Both the position numbers and the translations under genes were made by a program. A model generated the notes under the pieces. It was not told the origin of the DNA and ran no database searches. It saw nothing but the letters and a program-made list of their open reading frames with translations. Positions 53,075-61,367 of a stretch of 64,000 nucleotides of DNA are shown here, one piece after another. Each line of letters opens with the position of its first letter. Within the stretch, counting starts at the first letter, position 1. The stretch comes from Thiogranum sp. (GTDB lineage: Bacteria; Pseudomonadota; Gammaproteobacteria; DSM-19610). The stretch covers positions 1 to 64,000 of the forward strand of contig JASBST010000094.1 in NCBI GenBank assembly GCA_030148775.1. The letters run 5' to 3'.

Positions 53075-53716
53075 TTAACCGACGACTTTCCCGGCCTTGC
53101 GCTCCTCGAGTTCCTTGAGCATCTCGTCGGGAGGGACGTAGAACGGATTCTGTTGCAGGGCACCGCCGATGATGACCATCGGGTGCGTGCGCATGACATC
53201 CACCACAACGCTGGCGTCGAAGCGGGACAGGTCATAGGTGCAGACGACCGGATCGTGATACGCCGGAAGGAACTGGTTCAGGCGGGTTTCGTATTCGACG
53301 ATATCGTGGACGCCCGGCAAGTCCTCCAGCGCCCACTCCATGTTGGCGATCAGCCGGGTAACCCTGCCGGGCGGCTTGCCGGTCGGGTCCAACGCCTCTT
53401 TGATGGTGGCGATCATCCGATGCTGATCGAAGTGCCCACCTTGAAGGTACGCGTCCTGCCAGCGGCGGACCTCGAGTTGTCCCGCAGCCTCGGAGGCGGC
53501 GACGTCAATCCCCTCTTGTTCCAGCCGCCGCAGATGATCGGGCCGATGTTCGGGGTCGACGACGTGGAAAGCCCGGTCGCCTTTGTCGAAACCATCCTTG
53601 ATGAACGGCATCAGCACGCGGTATTCCTCCTCCTTGGAATGAAAGAATGCGCACACATGGCAGGAGTGGCTCAGAACCGACCCGCCCAACCTTACTTGCT
53701 CTATCGCTGCAGTCAT
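53075..53716 (-). CDS. MEDS-domain sensory protein
   Basis: 213 residues, ATG at 53716 after GGAGGAAACGTC. It matches the MEDS (methanogen/methylotroph, DcmR-type) domain: HVCAFFHSKEEEYRVLMPFI, GDRAFHVVDPEHRPDHLRRL, RRWQDAYLQGGHFDQHRMI, LIANMEWALEDLPGVHDIVE and VVCTYDLSRFDASVVVDVMR-THPMVIIG. A histidine (HVCAFF) and two Cys are near the beginning. MEDS domains sense small molecules and act with histidine kinases, as the immediately following hybrid kinase gene suggests. Signal unknown. Confidence 0.88.
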   Translation of the reverse strand: MTAAIEQVRLGGSVLSHSCHVCAFFHSKEEEYRVLMPFIKDGFDKGDRAFHVVDPEHRPDHLRRLEQEGIDVAASEAAGQLEVRRWQDAYLQGGHFDQHRMIATIKEALDPTGKPPGRVTRLIANMEWALEDLPGVHDIVEYETRLNQFLPAYHDPVVCTYDLSRFDASVVVDVMRTHPMVIIGGALQQNPFYVPPDEMLKELEERKAGKVVG

Positions 53717-53798
53717 GACGTTTCCTCCGAACCCTGTCGGCTCCTTATCTTGATTATTTCTTTATTCTACTATCTTATTCACCTCCCGGAGGACACAA

Positions 53799-53951
53799 AT
53801 GGCGCCAAATCGTTGGCGTCCCTTGGATTTGGGCACGGGGGGATCGACAGAACTCGACGCATTGACTTTCCTGGCGGCGCTTTACCATTCGTATGCGCCA
53901 GGTACCAGGGGCCGCGACCAGCGGTTTCAAGCGGTATTCGGGAAAAAGTAG
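53799..53951 (+). CDS. Possible 50-residue small protein
   Basis: ATG at 53799 with a strong CCGGAGGACACAA site. The frame is short (50 codons) and ends at TAG 53949-53951. The peptide contains LDALTFLAALYHSYAPG and a basic end (GRDQRFQAVFGKK). No family is recognised and no similar gene is nearby. It is supported only by the ribosome site and could be chance. Confidence 0.3.
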   Translation: MAPNRWRPLDLGTGGSTELDALTFLAALYHSYAPGTRGRDQRFQAVFGKK

Positions 53952-54107
53952 AAAAGCCCTGCGAGCTGCCACACTATCGCGCAACCGCGGGATGTTGAAG
54001 TCCCAGCTGCGCTGTCAGCCGGTATCGGTCACGCGCCTGGCGCGCATTGCGTTACGAATGCCTGGAGTCGAGCGGGTCGTTCTGACGCTGCTTATCCGGG
54101 CAGTCGT

Positions 54108-54131
54108 CCGGCCACACCTTGGTGTGGCCGG
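54108..54131. terminator. GC-rich perfect hairpin
   Basis: CCGGCCACACC (54108-54118) pairs with GGTGTGGCCGG (54121-54131) around a 2-base centre, that is an 11-bp stem. It is 46 bp beyond the stop of the 53-residue gene (minus strand). No T-run. Confidence 0.5.
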
Positions 54132-54176
54132 TCTCCGTCGAGGCCGGCCGCTGCCGGATGCGCGCGGCCGGTAGGT

Positions 54177-54338
54177 TTACGGCTGTTTGGGCGTGGAATA
54201 CTCGGCGACTTTCTGGAACGATTCCCAGATCGTTTCGTATCCAACGAAACCCTTTTCATTAGGTGCGTTTTGACGGGTTTTCAGGAAACGCGTCTCGCCC
54301 TCGGGCACCTTGGGCCGTTGTTTGGATGGTTCGCTCAT
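54177..54338 (-). CDS. Small hypothetical protein (53 aa)
   Basis: ATG at 54338 with a GAGGTGATC site 6-8 bp upstream. It encodes 53 residues, highly charged and rich in Pro, Lys and Glu (MSEPSKQRPKVPEGETRFL, then NEKGFVGYETIWESF and STPKQP). It is followed by a perfect hairpin. The absence of hydrophobic stretches points to a small cytoplasmic protein. No family is recognised. Confidence 0.6.
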   Translation of the reverse strand: MSEPSKQRPKVPEGETRFLKTRQNAPNEKGFVGYETIWESFQKVAEYSTPKQP

Positions 54339-54788
54339 AGTAGATCACCTCTTTGTCGTTAGCGTTTAATGTCGGCGTGTCTTCTCGGGCCCGCAAATGG
54401 GAACGATTTGCCACGCTATGTTTCAGATAATTCACCCTGTATCAATGTCCCGTCGGTTCTCACGACCGAGTGGCCATTCAACCAGGTCAGCATGGGCCGG
54501 CCCGTAAGATACGCCCTGTCTGCGCGCGGTGCAGTATACTAGCATCTCCGCGCCGGGGATGAACCGATTCTCCCCTTGAATGTTTATCTGCACTGTCTAT
54601 CGGGAAATAAGCCTGAATGACTTCCTGCGCGGTATACTGGAACCCGCTCGATTTGCCCGTTCCTGACAGCGCGCGCGAACCAGTCCTCAGCTTCTTCAAG
54701 ATTCCAGGCAGGCATCGGAAGCACAGAGGACGCGTAGACCGATGAGCAAGACAGGAGGCGGTTGAAACCGCCGGGGCCAGGATGAGAA

Positions 54789-54853
54789 AATAACAGGGAT
54801 CCATTGTGTTCCTCGAGCGGGAAGTGGAGACGGAAATAATAATCCCTGTTATT
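54789..54853. repeat. Inverted repeat (12-bp arms)
   Basis: AATAACAGGGAT (54789-54800) and ATCCCTGTTATT (54842-54853) are exact inverse copies 41 bp apart. The arms resemble those of the hairpin at 61743-61769, TAACAGGAT/ATCCTGTTA. Confidence 0.7.
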
Positions 54854-55044
54854 GATGGGGTCATGGAGGGTTCAGGGGCCTTTTCCGGCACCCGTTCAGG
54901 GCGAGATTCTAGATCCTTCGCCTGAGATTGAAACTGAACCCGCATTCTTTCGCTCCATCCTCTGGCGAAATTGAGCCGCGCTGATTCGCGAGCGGATCGG
55001 CATATCTGTTTCCATAACTATGGCAGTAGGTTAGACCGATTTTC

Positions 55045-55161
55045 ACTGGCCCCGAGCCAGTCTTGACTTTATAATAGTGGGATTTCGTCAAACTTATGGA
55101 ATGAAAACAGGTGAGTGCCGCGTCGGGTGCGAACCAGGACCAGCTATAATTCGGGGCCAGT
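55045..55161. repeat. Inverted repeat (11-bp arms) in the aprM upstream region
   Basis: ACTGGCCCCGA (55045-55055) and TCGGGGCCAGT (55151-55161) are exact inverse copies 95 bp apart. If transcribed they would clamp a ~117-nt structure 160 bp before aprM. Confidence 0.6.
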
Positions 55162-55320
55162 CGCTCGTTATGACGGCTCACGGACGCCGGCTATAAAATT
55201 CACATATGTGTCATAAAAATTACAAAATTAGCATTCATGCCCGTTGCAATTCACACTGCACGCGCGCTAATGATTCTTAATAATATTGATTAGCTAACGA
55301 TTAGTCTAGGAGACGCCTAC

Positions 55321-56163
55321 ATGCTCAGCACCAACCCCTTCTCCGAACTTTCAACGGTCATTTCGCCAGACATCATGCAGGGCTACGTCATCCTCATGGT
55401 CCTGGCCGTGATCGTCGGAACCATTCTGGACATGATGCACAAGAAAAGTGCCCAGTACTTCTTCGAAAATGCAAAAAAGGCACAGAAAGACGCCAAGCGC
55501 TCCCTGGGTGGTGGCGAGAAAGCCTCGCTTGCGATTCAGACTGTAGCGAATGAGGTCTTGACCTCTTCGGAGTTCAAAAGCACCCGCCGTCGTATCTCGC
55601 ACCTGTTTACCATGTACGGCTTTGTCGTCTTCGTGGTCAGCACGGCGGTGCTGATTTTCGGCTACGCGACCGAAGCTGCCGCGGGTATCTGGCCGGTACT
55701 CTGGCACCTGGGCGCGCTGGCTCTGTGCATTGGCGGCTACTGGTTCTGGTTCGCCATTCGCGTCGACGTCGCCGCCGAAGGCGTCAAATGGTACAACTTC
55801 AACGGCCGCGGCGATCTGTTTATCGTGGGTTTGATCAGCACCGCGACGTTCGCCCTGCTGTGGTCGTTCACCCAGGGTGCCGGGGCATTGAACATGTTGT
55901 TCTTTGTTCTTTTCATTGCCTCCAGCACTGTGCTGTTCGGTACCGTTTTCTGGTCTAAATTCGCGCATATGTTCTTCAAGCCTGCCGCGGCCTACCAGAA
56001 AAAAATCATCTATGCTGACGGTTCCAGAGAGGGGCTGCCCGAGGATTACGATCTGACGGACCCCGCGGTTCAGAAACGTTTTCCGGATATCCCGGAGTAC
56101 ATGGGCACCAACCCACCCAACATGGGCCCAGGTATTAATCGCGAACCTCCTCGTCACTACTAA
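55321..56163 (+). CDS. aprM: Adenylylsulfate reductase membrane anchor AprM
   Basis: 280 residues, ATG at 55321 behind CTAGGAGACGCC. Five to six membrane segments (about 21-38, 95-117, 124-146, 165-185 and 195-218) and a polar C-terminal tail with a PPNMGPGI-type end. Its position immediately before aprB and aprA identifies it as AprM, which links the cytoplasmic AprBA to the quinone pool where the Qmo complex is absent. The pathway oxidises sulfite with AMP to adenylylsulfate (or runs in reverse). No sat (ATP sulfurylase) gene is in this window. Confidence 0.88.
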   Translation: MLSTNPFSELSTVISPDIMQGYVILMVLAVIVGTILDMMHKKSAQYFFENAKKAQKDAKRSLGGGEKASLAIQTVANEVLTSSEFKSTRRRISHLFTMYGFVVFVVSTAVLIFGYATEAAAGIWPVLWHLGALALCIGGYWFWFAIRVDVAAEGVKWYNFNGRGDLFIVGLISTATFALLWSFTQGAGALNMLFFVLFIASSTVLFGTVFWSKFAHMFFKPAAAYQKKIIYADGSREGLPEDYDLTDPAVQKRFPDIPEYMGTNPPNMGPGINREPPRHY

Positions 56164-56192
56164 TCAACTTTCAGAAGTAAGGAGTATTCACA

Positions 56193-56678
56193 ATGCCAAC
56201 TTTTGTATACATGACTCGTTGTGACGGGTGTGGTCATTGCGTCGATATCTGCCCGTCGGACATCATGCACATCGACACGGTCACCCGTCGCGCCTACAAC
56301 ATTGAACCCAATATGTGCTGTGAGTGCTACTCCTGCGTCAAGGCCTGCCCACATCAGGCGATCGACGTTCGCGGATACGCGGACTTCGCACCGCTGGGCC
56401 ACTCGGTGCGCGTGAAACGCGACGAGGAAAAAGGCGTCATTGCCTGGCGCATCAAGTTCCGCAACGGCAAGAAAGACATGGATCTGCTGGCACCGATCAC
56501 GACCAAGCCCTGGGGTACCTGCATCCCCAAGCTCAGCGAGGTCCCCGCGCCGTCCAAGGAACAACGCGACAGCCAGCTGCTGTTCAATGAACCCAAATAC
56601 ATTCGTATGGACGACGGTGATATTCACACCCTCAAGTCCAATGGTCTGAAAATGGTGCAAGGGGTGGAGGGTTACTGA
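56193..56678 (+). CDS. aprB: Adenylylsulfate reductase beta subunit
   Basis: 161 residues, ATG at 56193 behind AAGGAG. Two [4Fe-4S] clusters: RCDGCGHCVDICPSD (Cys10, 13, 16, 20) and MCCECYSCVKACP (Cys42, 45, 48, 52). The C-terminal part (MDLLAPITTKPWGT, CIPKLSEVPAPSKEQ) wraps around the alpha subunit, as usual. It starts 29 bp after aprM and its stop shares one base with the aprA start. It passes electrons between AprM and the FAD of AprA. Confidence 0.96.
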   Translation: MPTFVYMTRCDGCGHCVDICPSDIMHIDTVTRRAYNIEPNMCCECYSCVKACPHQAIDVRGYADFAPLGHSVRVKRDEEKGVIAWRIKFRNGKKDMDLLAPITTKPWGTCIPKLSEVPAPSKEQRDSQLLFNEPKYIRMDDGDIHTLKSNGLKMVQGVEGY

Positions 56679-58546
56679 TGGCCTACAAAACAATCGTAGA
56701 AGATAATATCGACATTCTGGTGGCGGGTGCCGGCCTTGGTGGTACCGGTGCGGCCTTCGAAGCCCGGTACTGGGGCCAGGACAAGAAGATTGTTATCGCG
56801 GAGAAAGCCAACATCGACCGTTCCGGTGCAGTGGCACAGGGCCTGTACGCAATCAACTGCTACATGGGCACCCGTTTCGGTGAAAACAACCCGGAAGATC
56901 ACGTCCGTTACGCGCGTATCGACCTGATGGGCATGGTTCGCGAAGACCTGCTGTTCGACATGGCGCGTCACGTCGACTCGGCGGTCCACCAGTTCGAGGA
57001 ATGGGGTCTGCCGCTGATGCGCAATCCGAAGACCGGCGCCTACCAGCGTGAAGGTCGCTGGCAGATCATGATCCACGGCGAATCGTACAAGCCGATCGTC
57101 GCGGAAGCCGCGAAGAAATCGGCGGACAAAGTCTTCAACCGTATCTGCGTCACCCATCTGCTGATGGACGAGAGCAAGCCGAACCGTGTCGCCGGCGCCG
57201 TGGGCTTCAATGTCCGCACCGGCAACTACCACGTGTTCAAATCCAAGACCGTGATCGTCGGTGCCGGCGGGGCTTCCAACATCTACAAGCCGCGTTCGGT
57301 CGGTGAAGGTGCCGGTCGTGTCTGGTACGCCCCCTGGTCGTCGGGTTCGGCCTATGGCCTGCTGATCGGCGCCGGTGCCAAGATGACCCAGATGGAAAAC
57401 CGTATCGTATTGGCCCGCTTCAAGGACGGTTACGGTCCTGTCGGCGCCTACTTCCTGCATCTGAAAACCTACACCCAGAACGGCCTTGGCGAAGAGTACG
57501 AGTCCAAGTGGTTCCCGGCGCTGGAAGAGATGGTCGGCAAACGTTACCTGGACATCGAGGCCTCTCACCTCACCCACCGGCCGATTCCGACCTGCCTGCG
57601 TAACCATGCCTTCATCAATGAGGTCAACGCCGGCCGCGGCCCGATTCACATGGTGACCATGGAAGCGTTCCAGGATCCGCATCTCGAAGAGATCGGCTGG
57701 CACAACTTCCTCGGCATGACCGTCGGTCAGGCCGTGTTGTGGGCGGCCACCGACGTGGATCCGAAGTACGAGAACCCGGAGCTGACCACATCCGAACCCT
57801 ACGTGATGGGCTCCCACGCGACCGGTTGTGGCGCCTGGTGTTCGGGTCCGGAAGACATATCGCCGCCGGAGTACTACTGGGGCTACAACCGTATGACCAC
57901 GGTCGAAGGCCTGTTTGGCGCCGGTGACGCGGTCGGCGGCACGCCGCACGCGTTCTCGTCCGGTTCCTTCACCGAAGGGCGTCTGGCTGCGAAAGCCGCC
58001 TGCAAGTACATCGATGACGGCAAGGGCGAAGGTATTGTTGTTTCACAGGAACAGATCGAACGCCGTCGGAAAGAGATCTACAAGCCGATGGAGCATTACA
58101 AGATCTACCGTAACGAAATCACCGCCGGTAGTGTGAACCCCAACTACATCAACCCGCGTCAGGCACTGGACCGCCTGCAGAAGCTGATGGACGAGTACGC
58201 CGGCGGGGTGACGGTCAGCTATATGACCAACGAGAAGTTGCTGAACATCGGCCTGAAGAAGCTCAAGATTCTGGAAGAAGACCTGGAGAAGATCGCCGCC
58301 GAGAACATCCACGAGCTGCTGCGTGCCTGGGAAGTCAAGCACCGCCATCTCACCTCAGAGGCTGTGGTCCAGCACACGCTGTTTCGCAAGGAAACGCGTT
58401 GGCCGGGTTACTACTACCGGGGCGATGCGATGCGAGTGGACGACGACAACTGGCATGTACTGACCGTTTCACGCCGTGATCCCGTGACCGGCGAGTACAC
58501 CATGGAGAAGGCACCCCTGTATCACATCGTGGATGAAAACGGATAA
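56678..58546 (+). CDS. aprA: Adenylylsulfate reductase alpha subunit
   Basis: 622 residues, full length. FAD-binding N-terminus IDILVAGAGLGGTGAAFEAR; AQGLYAINCYMGTRFGENN, HMVTMEAFQDPHLEEIGW, HATGCGAWCSGPEDI, GDAVGGTPHAFSSGSFTEGR and the C-terminal HRHLTSEAVVQHTLFRKETR-WPGYYYRGD. It interconverts sulfite plus AMP and adenylylsulfate in the cytoplasm with FAD, using AprB's clusters. Its codons are conspicuously biased (GTC/CTG/CGT rich), which suggests strong expression. It is followed by a good terminator. Confidence 0.98.
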   Translation: MAYKTIVEDNIDILVAGAGLGGTGAAFEARYWGQDKKIVIAEKANIDRSGAVAQGLYAINCYMGTRFGENNPEDHVRYARIDLMGMVREDLLFDMARHVDSAVHQFEEWGLPLMRNPKTGAYQREGRWQIMIHGESYKPIVAEAAKKSADKVFNRICVTHLLMDESKPNRVAGAVGFNVRTGNYHVFKSKTVIVGAGGASNIYKPRSVGEGAGRVWYAPWSSGSAYGLLIGAGAKMTQMENRIVLARFKDGYGPVGAYFLHLKTYTQNGLGEEYESKWFPALEEMVGKRYLDIEASHLTHRPIPTCLRNHAFINEVNAGRGPIHMVTMEAFQDPHLEEIGWHNFLGMTVGQAVLWAATDVDPKYENPELTTSEPYVMGSHATGCGAWCSGPEDISPPEYYWGYNRMTTVEGLFGAGDAVGGTPHAFSSGSFTEGRLAAKAACKYIDDGKGEGIVVSQEQIERRRKEIYKPMEHYKIYRNEITAGSVNPNYINPRQALDRLQKLMDEYAGGVTVSYMTNEKLLNIGLKKLKILEEDLEKIAAENIHELLRAWEVKHRHLTSEAVVQHTLFRKETRWPGYYYRGDAMRVDDDNWHVLTVSRRDPVTGEYTMEKAPLYHIVDENG

Positions 58547-58572
58547 TTCCGAGGCAAACTGGGGTTATACTA

Positions 58573-58603
58573 GGCACCCCGCTTACGCGGGGTGTCTTGT
58601 TTC
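58573..58603 (+). terminator. Rho-independent terminator after aprA
   Basis: GCACCCCGC and GCGGGGTGT form a 9-bp stem (one G-U) around TTAC (58574-58582 and 58587-58595), followed by CTTGTTT. It lies 27 bp after the aprA stop. It probably separates aprMBA transcripts from the small downstream genes, or partly reads through. Confidence 0.85.
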
Positions 58604-58678
58604 CAGACCCGGCCGGAACATGACCAGCAGATGCCGGTCTTTATTTTTTCTACAAACAACTTTCGACATAACGGTTAA

Positions 58679-59074
58679 ATGATGGCGATGACAAGCGAAG
58701 CGACAGAACCGACCGACCAGCTTAAGAACATCCTCGATCATACCGATGAGGAAATCACCCGGATCGCGCACCCCTTGTGGGACGACCTGATCAAGTACTC
58801 CAACGAAGGCAAGTACGGCCTTTTCATCAAACACTTCTCACGCGATCTCCTGCGCGGTCTGAACGAAGTTGAGGTGGGCAAACAGTTTGCCCGCAGCGAG
58901 CTGACCCGCAATCTGTCAACGGACTACGATTTTCTTGGCCTGATCCGTCGCGGCCAGCACGTCACCTGCCTGTATCGGGTCAGAAGCACCAAGAAGGAAG
59001 GTGAATGGCTGGGCCGTCTGGTGCTCGGTTACGAGCGCGGAGAGGTCAGGATTTTCGCGGCGTCGATTTTCTAA
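58679..59074 (+). CDS. Hypothetical protein (131 aa), apr-linked
   Basis: ATG at 58679; the ATGs at 58682 and 58688 are also possible. Short helical N-terminus (EPTDQLKNILDHTDEEI) and a compact C-terminal part (DFLGLIRRGQHVTCLYRVRS, GEWLGRLVLGYERGEVRIFA) with one Cys. Mixed alpha/beta, no signal peptide, no catalytic motif. First of six small genes in one direction after aprA, with the next start 16 bp away. Function unknown, but a link to sulfur metabolism is plausible. Confidence 0.75.
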   Translation: MMAMTSEATEPTDQLKNILDHTDEEITRIAHPLWDDLIKYSNEGKYGLFIKHFSRDLLRGLNEVEVGKQFARSELTRNLSTDYDFLGLIRRGQHVTCLYRVRSTKKEGEWLGRLVLGYERGEVRIFAASIF

Positions 59075-59090
59075 GAGTGAGCTTACAGGT

Positions 59091-59615
59091 ATGTCAGGTA
59101 TGAACAAAGACAGCGTTGCCGATGGCAAGTACGTCGAGCTGAAATACAAGGTCATCGATGTCAAGACCAATAGCGTGCTCACCGAGGTGGAATACCCGCT
59201 GGGCTATGTGCATGGCGTGAATACGGTGCTGGCGCCCCAGGTCATGAATGAACTTGAAGGCAAGGCCGTCGGCGACACCATCGAAGTACCCATCGACTGC
59301 AACAAGCTGTACGGCCCCAGGGACGAATCCCTGGTGATCACGGAAAACATTCACGATGTCCCGGAAGAATACCGCAAGGTCGGCACCGCCATCCTGATGG
59401 AAAACGACAAGGGCCAGACCAAAACCTTCACCGTGACACGCATTGCTGAAGACGTCATCTTCATCGATGGCAATAATCCGCTGTGTGGCAGGGAAGTCAT
59501 ATTCAAACTGGAAATCCTGACGGTACGCGATGCGACGGAAGCGGAAATCGCCCACGGCGGCAAGATCGAGGAAGGTCCGGACCTCGCCGGTGGACAGACG
59601 ATACCGATACAGTAA
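59091..59615 (+). CDS. SlyD/FKBP-like peptidyl-prolyl isomerase
   Basis: 174 residues from the ATG at 59091 (ATG at 59100 possible). It shows the SlyD layout: LKYKVIDVKTNSVLTEVEYP, YVHGVNTVLAPQVMNELEGK, then KAVGDTIEVPIDC as the FKBP part, an insert-in-flap domain (ENIHDVPEEYRKVGTAIL) and the end INGNNPLCG-like (GNNPLCGREVIFKLEILTVR), in place of NHPLAGK. It lacks the His-rich tail. It could help fold Apr or its cofactor-containing partners. Third-party function is not shown. Confidence 0.82.
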   Translation: MSGMNKDSVADGKYVELKYKVIDVKTNSVLTEVEYPLGYVHGVNTVLAPQVMNELEGKAVGDTIEVPIDCNKLYGPRDESLVITENIHDVPEEYRKVGTAILMENDKGQTKTFTVTRIAEDVIFIDGNNPLCGREVIFKLEILTVRDATEAEIAHGGKIEEGPDLAGGQTIPIQ

Positions 59616-59657
59616 TCGGTCTTTTGTATTAAAACCCGACCAGACAGGCCGTTCAGA

Positions 59658-59966
59658 ATGAATCTCAAATTCGATGCCGAACATTTCGACAAGCTGCAGG
59701 CCGTTCTCGCCGCCGAGATCGCACAACGAGTCATGATCAAGCTGCAGGAAGCCGGTATGGAAGGCGCGCAACTGGAGGAATGCACCGCCGGCATCACCTT
59801 CAGCATTGCGAGCGTCATCGATGACATGGCGGCGATTGAGTCCGCCGGCGCGGAGGTCAGACCTTATTTGACTTTCCGCACGGGCGACGACGAGCTGCTG
59901 CATTGCGGCGAAAATTCCTGCACCAATACATTCGTATACGATGCGTTGAAAAAACTGTTCGGCTGA
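59658..59966 (+). CDS. Hypothetical protein (102 aa), apr-linked
   Basis: It starts with an amphipathic helix (DAEHFDKLQAVLAAEIAQRV), followed by mixed alpha/beta sequence and a Cys-containing end (LLHCGENSCTNTFVYDALKK). The two Cys in HCGENSC could bind a metal or form a disulfide. No family recognised. It sits 42 bp after the isomerase gene in the same direction. Confidence 0.72.
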   Translation: MNLKFDAEHFDKLQAVLAAEIAQRVMIKLQEAGMEGAQLEECTAGITFSIASVIDDMAAIESAGAEVRPYLTFRTGDDELLHCGENSCTNTFVYDALKKLFG

Positions 59967-60049
59967 TACGCAGCTGCCGGATGCCGGCCACTGGATGCCT
60001 TTGCAACAGGCGGCCCGAACGCCTGGACAGTTGGTTGATTGGAGAATCC

Positions 60050-60910
60050 ATGATCCAGGCCTATTCGAAACGATTGCTCTCGCCCTACAAGGGGATGGTT
60101 CAAATCGTCGAAACCGAACGCGCCAGAGCGTTAACCCTGGAAGGCACCGACTGGGCAATCCAGTTCAGGATGGATACGGGCCATTCCGGTCAGCGGGATG
60201 GGACGGGCCCGCCGCCAAAAAAACAATATATCCGTGTCGCCAATATCGACGGTTCAGAGATCCAGCGATTAAAACTTCCATACCATCTGGATGATGGCAT
60301 GGTCGAACAACAGGTACTCGTACTGGCGGACTACGTGAAGGATGCGACACTGCCGTTTCCACCCGCGGACGAGTACGAGTACTGGCTACTAGACGAGAAA
60401 AACGAACAACCGCTGGCGCTGATCTACTCCTGCGTGAAGGCCGAGGAAATGGCCATGTACCCCCGGCAACTGGAATGGACCGCGACCCCGGCTTCATTGA
60501 GCGCCGTAGAGAAAACCCCCGAAGAACTCAAAGTCTATACCCCACCGGTGAACTATCAGCTCGAACAGCTGGTTAACGCACGCGCCGGACGCAATCCGCG
60601 CGCCGCCTGGATGAAGCGCAGGGATTCGCTGAATTACGATTTACCACCCTGCCTTGTCTCCGAAATCTGGGAAGAGGAAGAACATCAGCGGCTTTGCAGG
60701 CGGTTTATCGCAAGACTGGCACCCCGCCTGCTGATGCTGCATGAGCTTGAACCGCATGACCGGCTTCGGCTGGAACAGGAGGCAAAGGCGCACGCGCTCG
60801 AAGTCGATCGGTTCTTTCCGCTTTATCCCGCTGTTGCGGACGAGAAACTGATGTCATCCATTCGCGTCGAGGCGCGACTGCGGCTGGCTGCGGGAGAGGC
60901 GAAAAACTGA
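60050..60910 (+). CDS. Hypothetical protein (286 aa), apr-linked
   Basis: ATG at 60050 behind GGAGAATCC; extending upstream only adds a non-protein-like stretch. No signal peptide or membrane segment. The N-terminal ~150 residues are beta-type (MVQIVETERARALTLEGTDW, KQYIRVANIDGSEIQRLKLP), the rest helical and charged (EEEHQRLCRRFIARLAPRLL, RLRLEQEAKAHALEVD). One Cys pair far apart. No family recognised. It is probably co-transcribed with the genes around it. Confidence 0.75.
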   Translation: MIQAYSKRLLSPYKGMVQIVETERARALTLEGTDWAIQFRMDTGHSGQRDGTGPPPKKQYIRVANIDGSEIQRLKLPYHLDDGMVEQQVLVLADYVKDATLPFPPADEYEYWLLDEKNEQPLALIYSCVKAEEMAMYPRQLEWTATPASLSAVEKTPEELKVYTPPVNYQLEQLVNARAGRNPRAAWMKRRDSLNYDLPPCLVSEIWEEEEHQRLCRRFIARLAPRLLMLHELEPHDRLRLEQEAKAHALEVDRFFPLYPAVADEKLMSSIRVEARLRLAAGEAKN

Positions 60911-60986
60911 TGGGAAACATTCATTGCCGATGCGAGGCATTCACCCTATACCTACAAATTCCCAAAACTCTCGGAGACCGATCGTT

Positions 60987-61334
60987 ATGCCACAGTATAT
61001 TTTCGTTTACCTTGGGGGCGAGTTCCCGACCACCCCGGAAGAAAGCCAGAAACATCTCGAACATTACCAGCAGTGGCTGAACGCCCTTGGCGAGCGCGTC
61101 GTGAGCGCGGCAATTCCATTCAAGGACACGCATACCGTGCAAGCCGACGGAACCGCCACGCCGGGCAGCACGAGCGCAATGTCAGGGCTCAGCATTATCC
61201 GCTCGGCATCCATGGACGAAGCGCTGGCCGCCGCCAAATCATGCCCTTTCCTCGAGATCAATGGTGTACTGGAAATCTCGGAAATGGTCGAGATGAACGG
61301 CCCGACCGGTGACCAGGGCGGCGACGCCAACTAA
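60987..61334 (+). CDS. YciI-like (YCII-domain) protein, apr-linked
   Basis: 115 residues from the ATG at 60987, with CGGAGACCG upstream. Family features: MPQYIFVYLGGEFPTTPEES, HLEHYQQWLNALGERVV, AMSGLSIIRSASMDEALAAA-KSCPFLEIN and LEISEMVEM. These are ferredoxin-like dimers with a conserved His/Asp in the pocket; the chemistry is mostly unknown. Another, broken, YCII gene lies at 9388-9670. Confidence 0.85.
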   Translation: MPQYIFVYLGGEFPTTPEESQKHLEHYQQWLNALGERVVSAAIPFKDTHTVQADGTATPGSTSAMSGLSIIRSASMDEALAAAKSCPFLEINGVLEISEMVEMNGPTGDQGGDAN

Positions 61335-61367
61335 TCTCAGCCACACCTGCAAGCGCGAGCAAGATCC

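Larger units (their letters stand above)
54339..55320. other. Long region before aprM, including its promoter
   Basis: 982 bp. It contains two inverted-repeat elements (54789-54853 and 55045-55161, listed separately). Close to aprM, TTGCAA and TAATGA about 18 bp apart (55244-55273) are a possible promoter; the interval is AT-rich. An open frame at 54487-54945 (minus) lacks a ribosome site and protein-like composition. No tRNA or known riboswitch was recognised. Confidence 0.45.

Noticed and set aside
54487-54945. 152-codon minus-strand frame before aprM
   Set aside because: No ribosome site, unusual Ser/Arg/Pro composition and it lies over the inverted repeats.
56672-57949. 425-codon open frame opposite aprA
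   Set aside because: Codon bias of the strongly expressed aprA produces long open antisense frames; no motif or start site supports it.
59903-60049. N-terminal extension of the 286-residue apr-linked protein
   Set aside because: It overlaps the previous gene, is Arg-rich and has no ribosome site; the ATG at 60050 has GGAGAATCC.
59094-60158. 354-codon frame opposite the isomerase and the following small gene
   Set aside because: Antisense of two good genes on the plus strand with ribosome sites.
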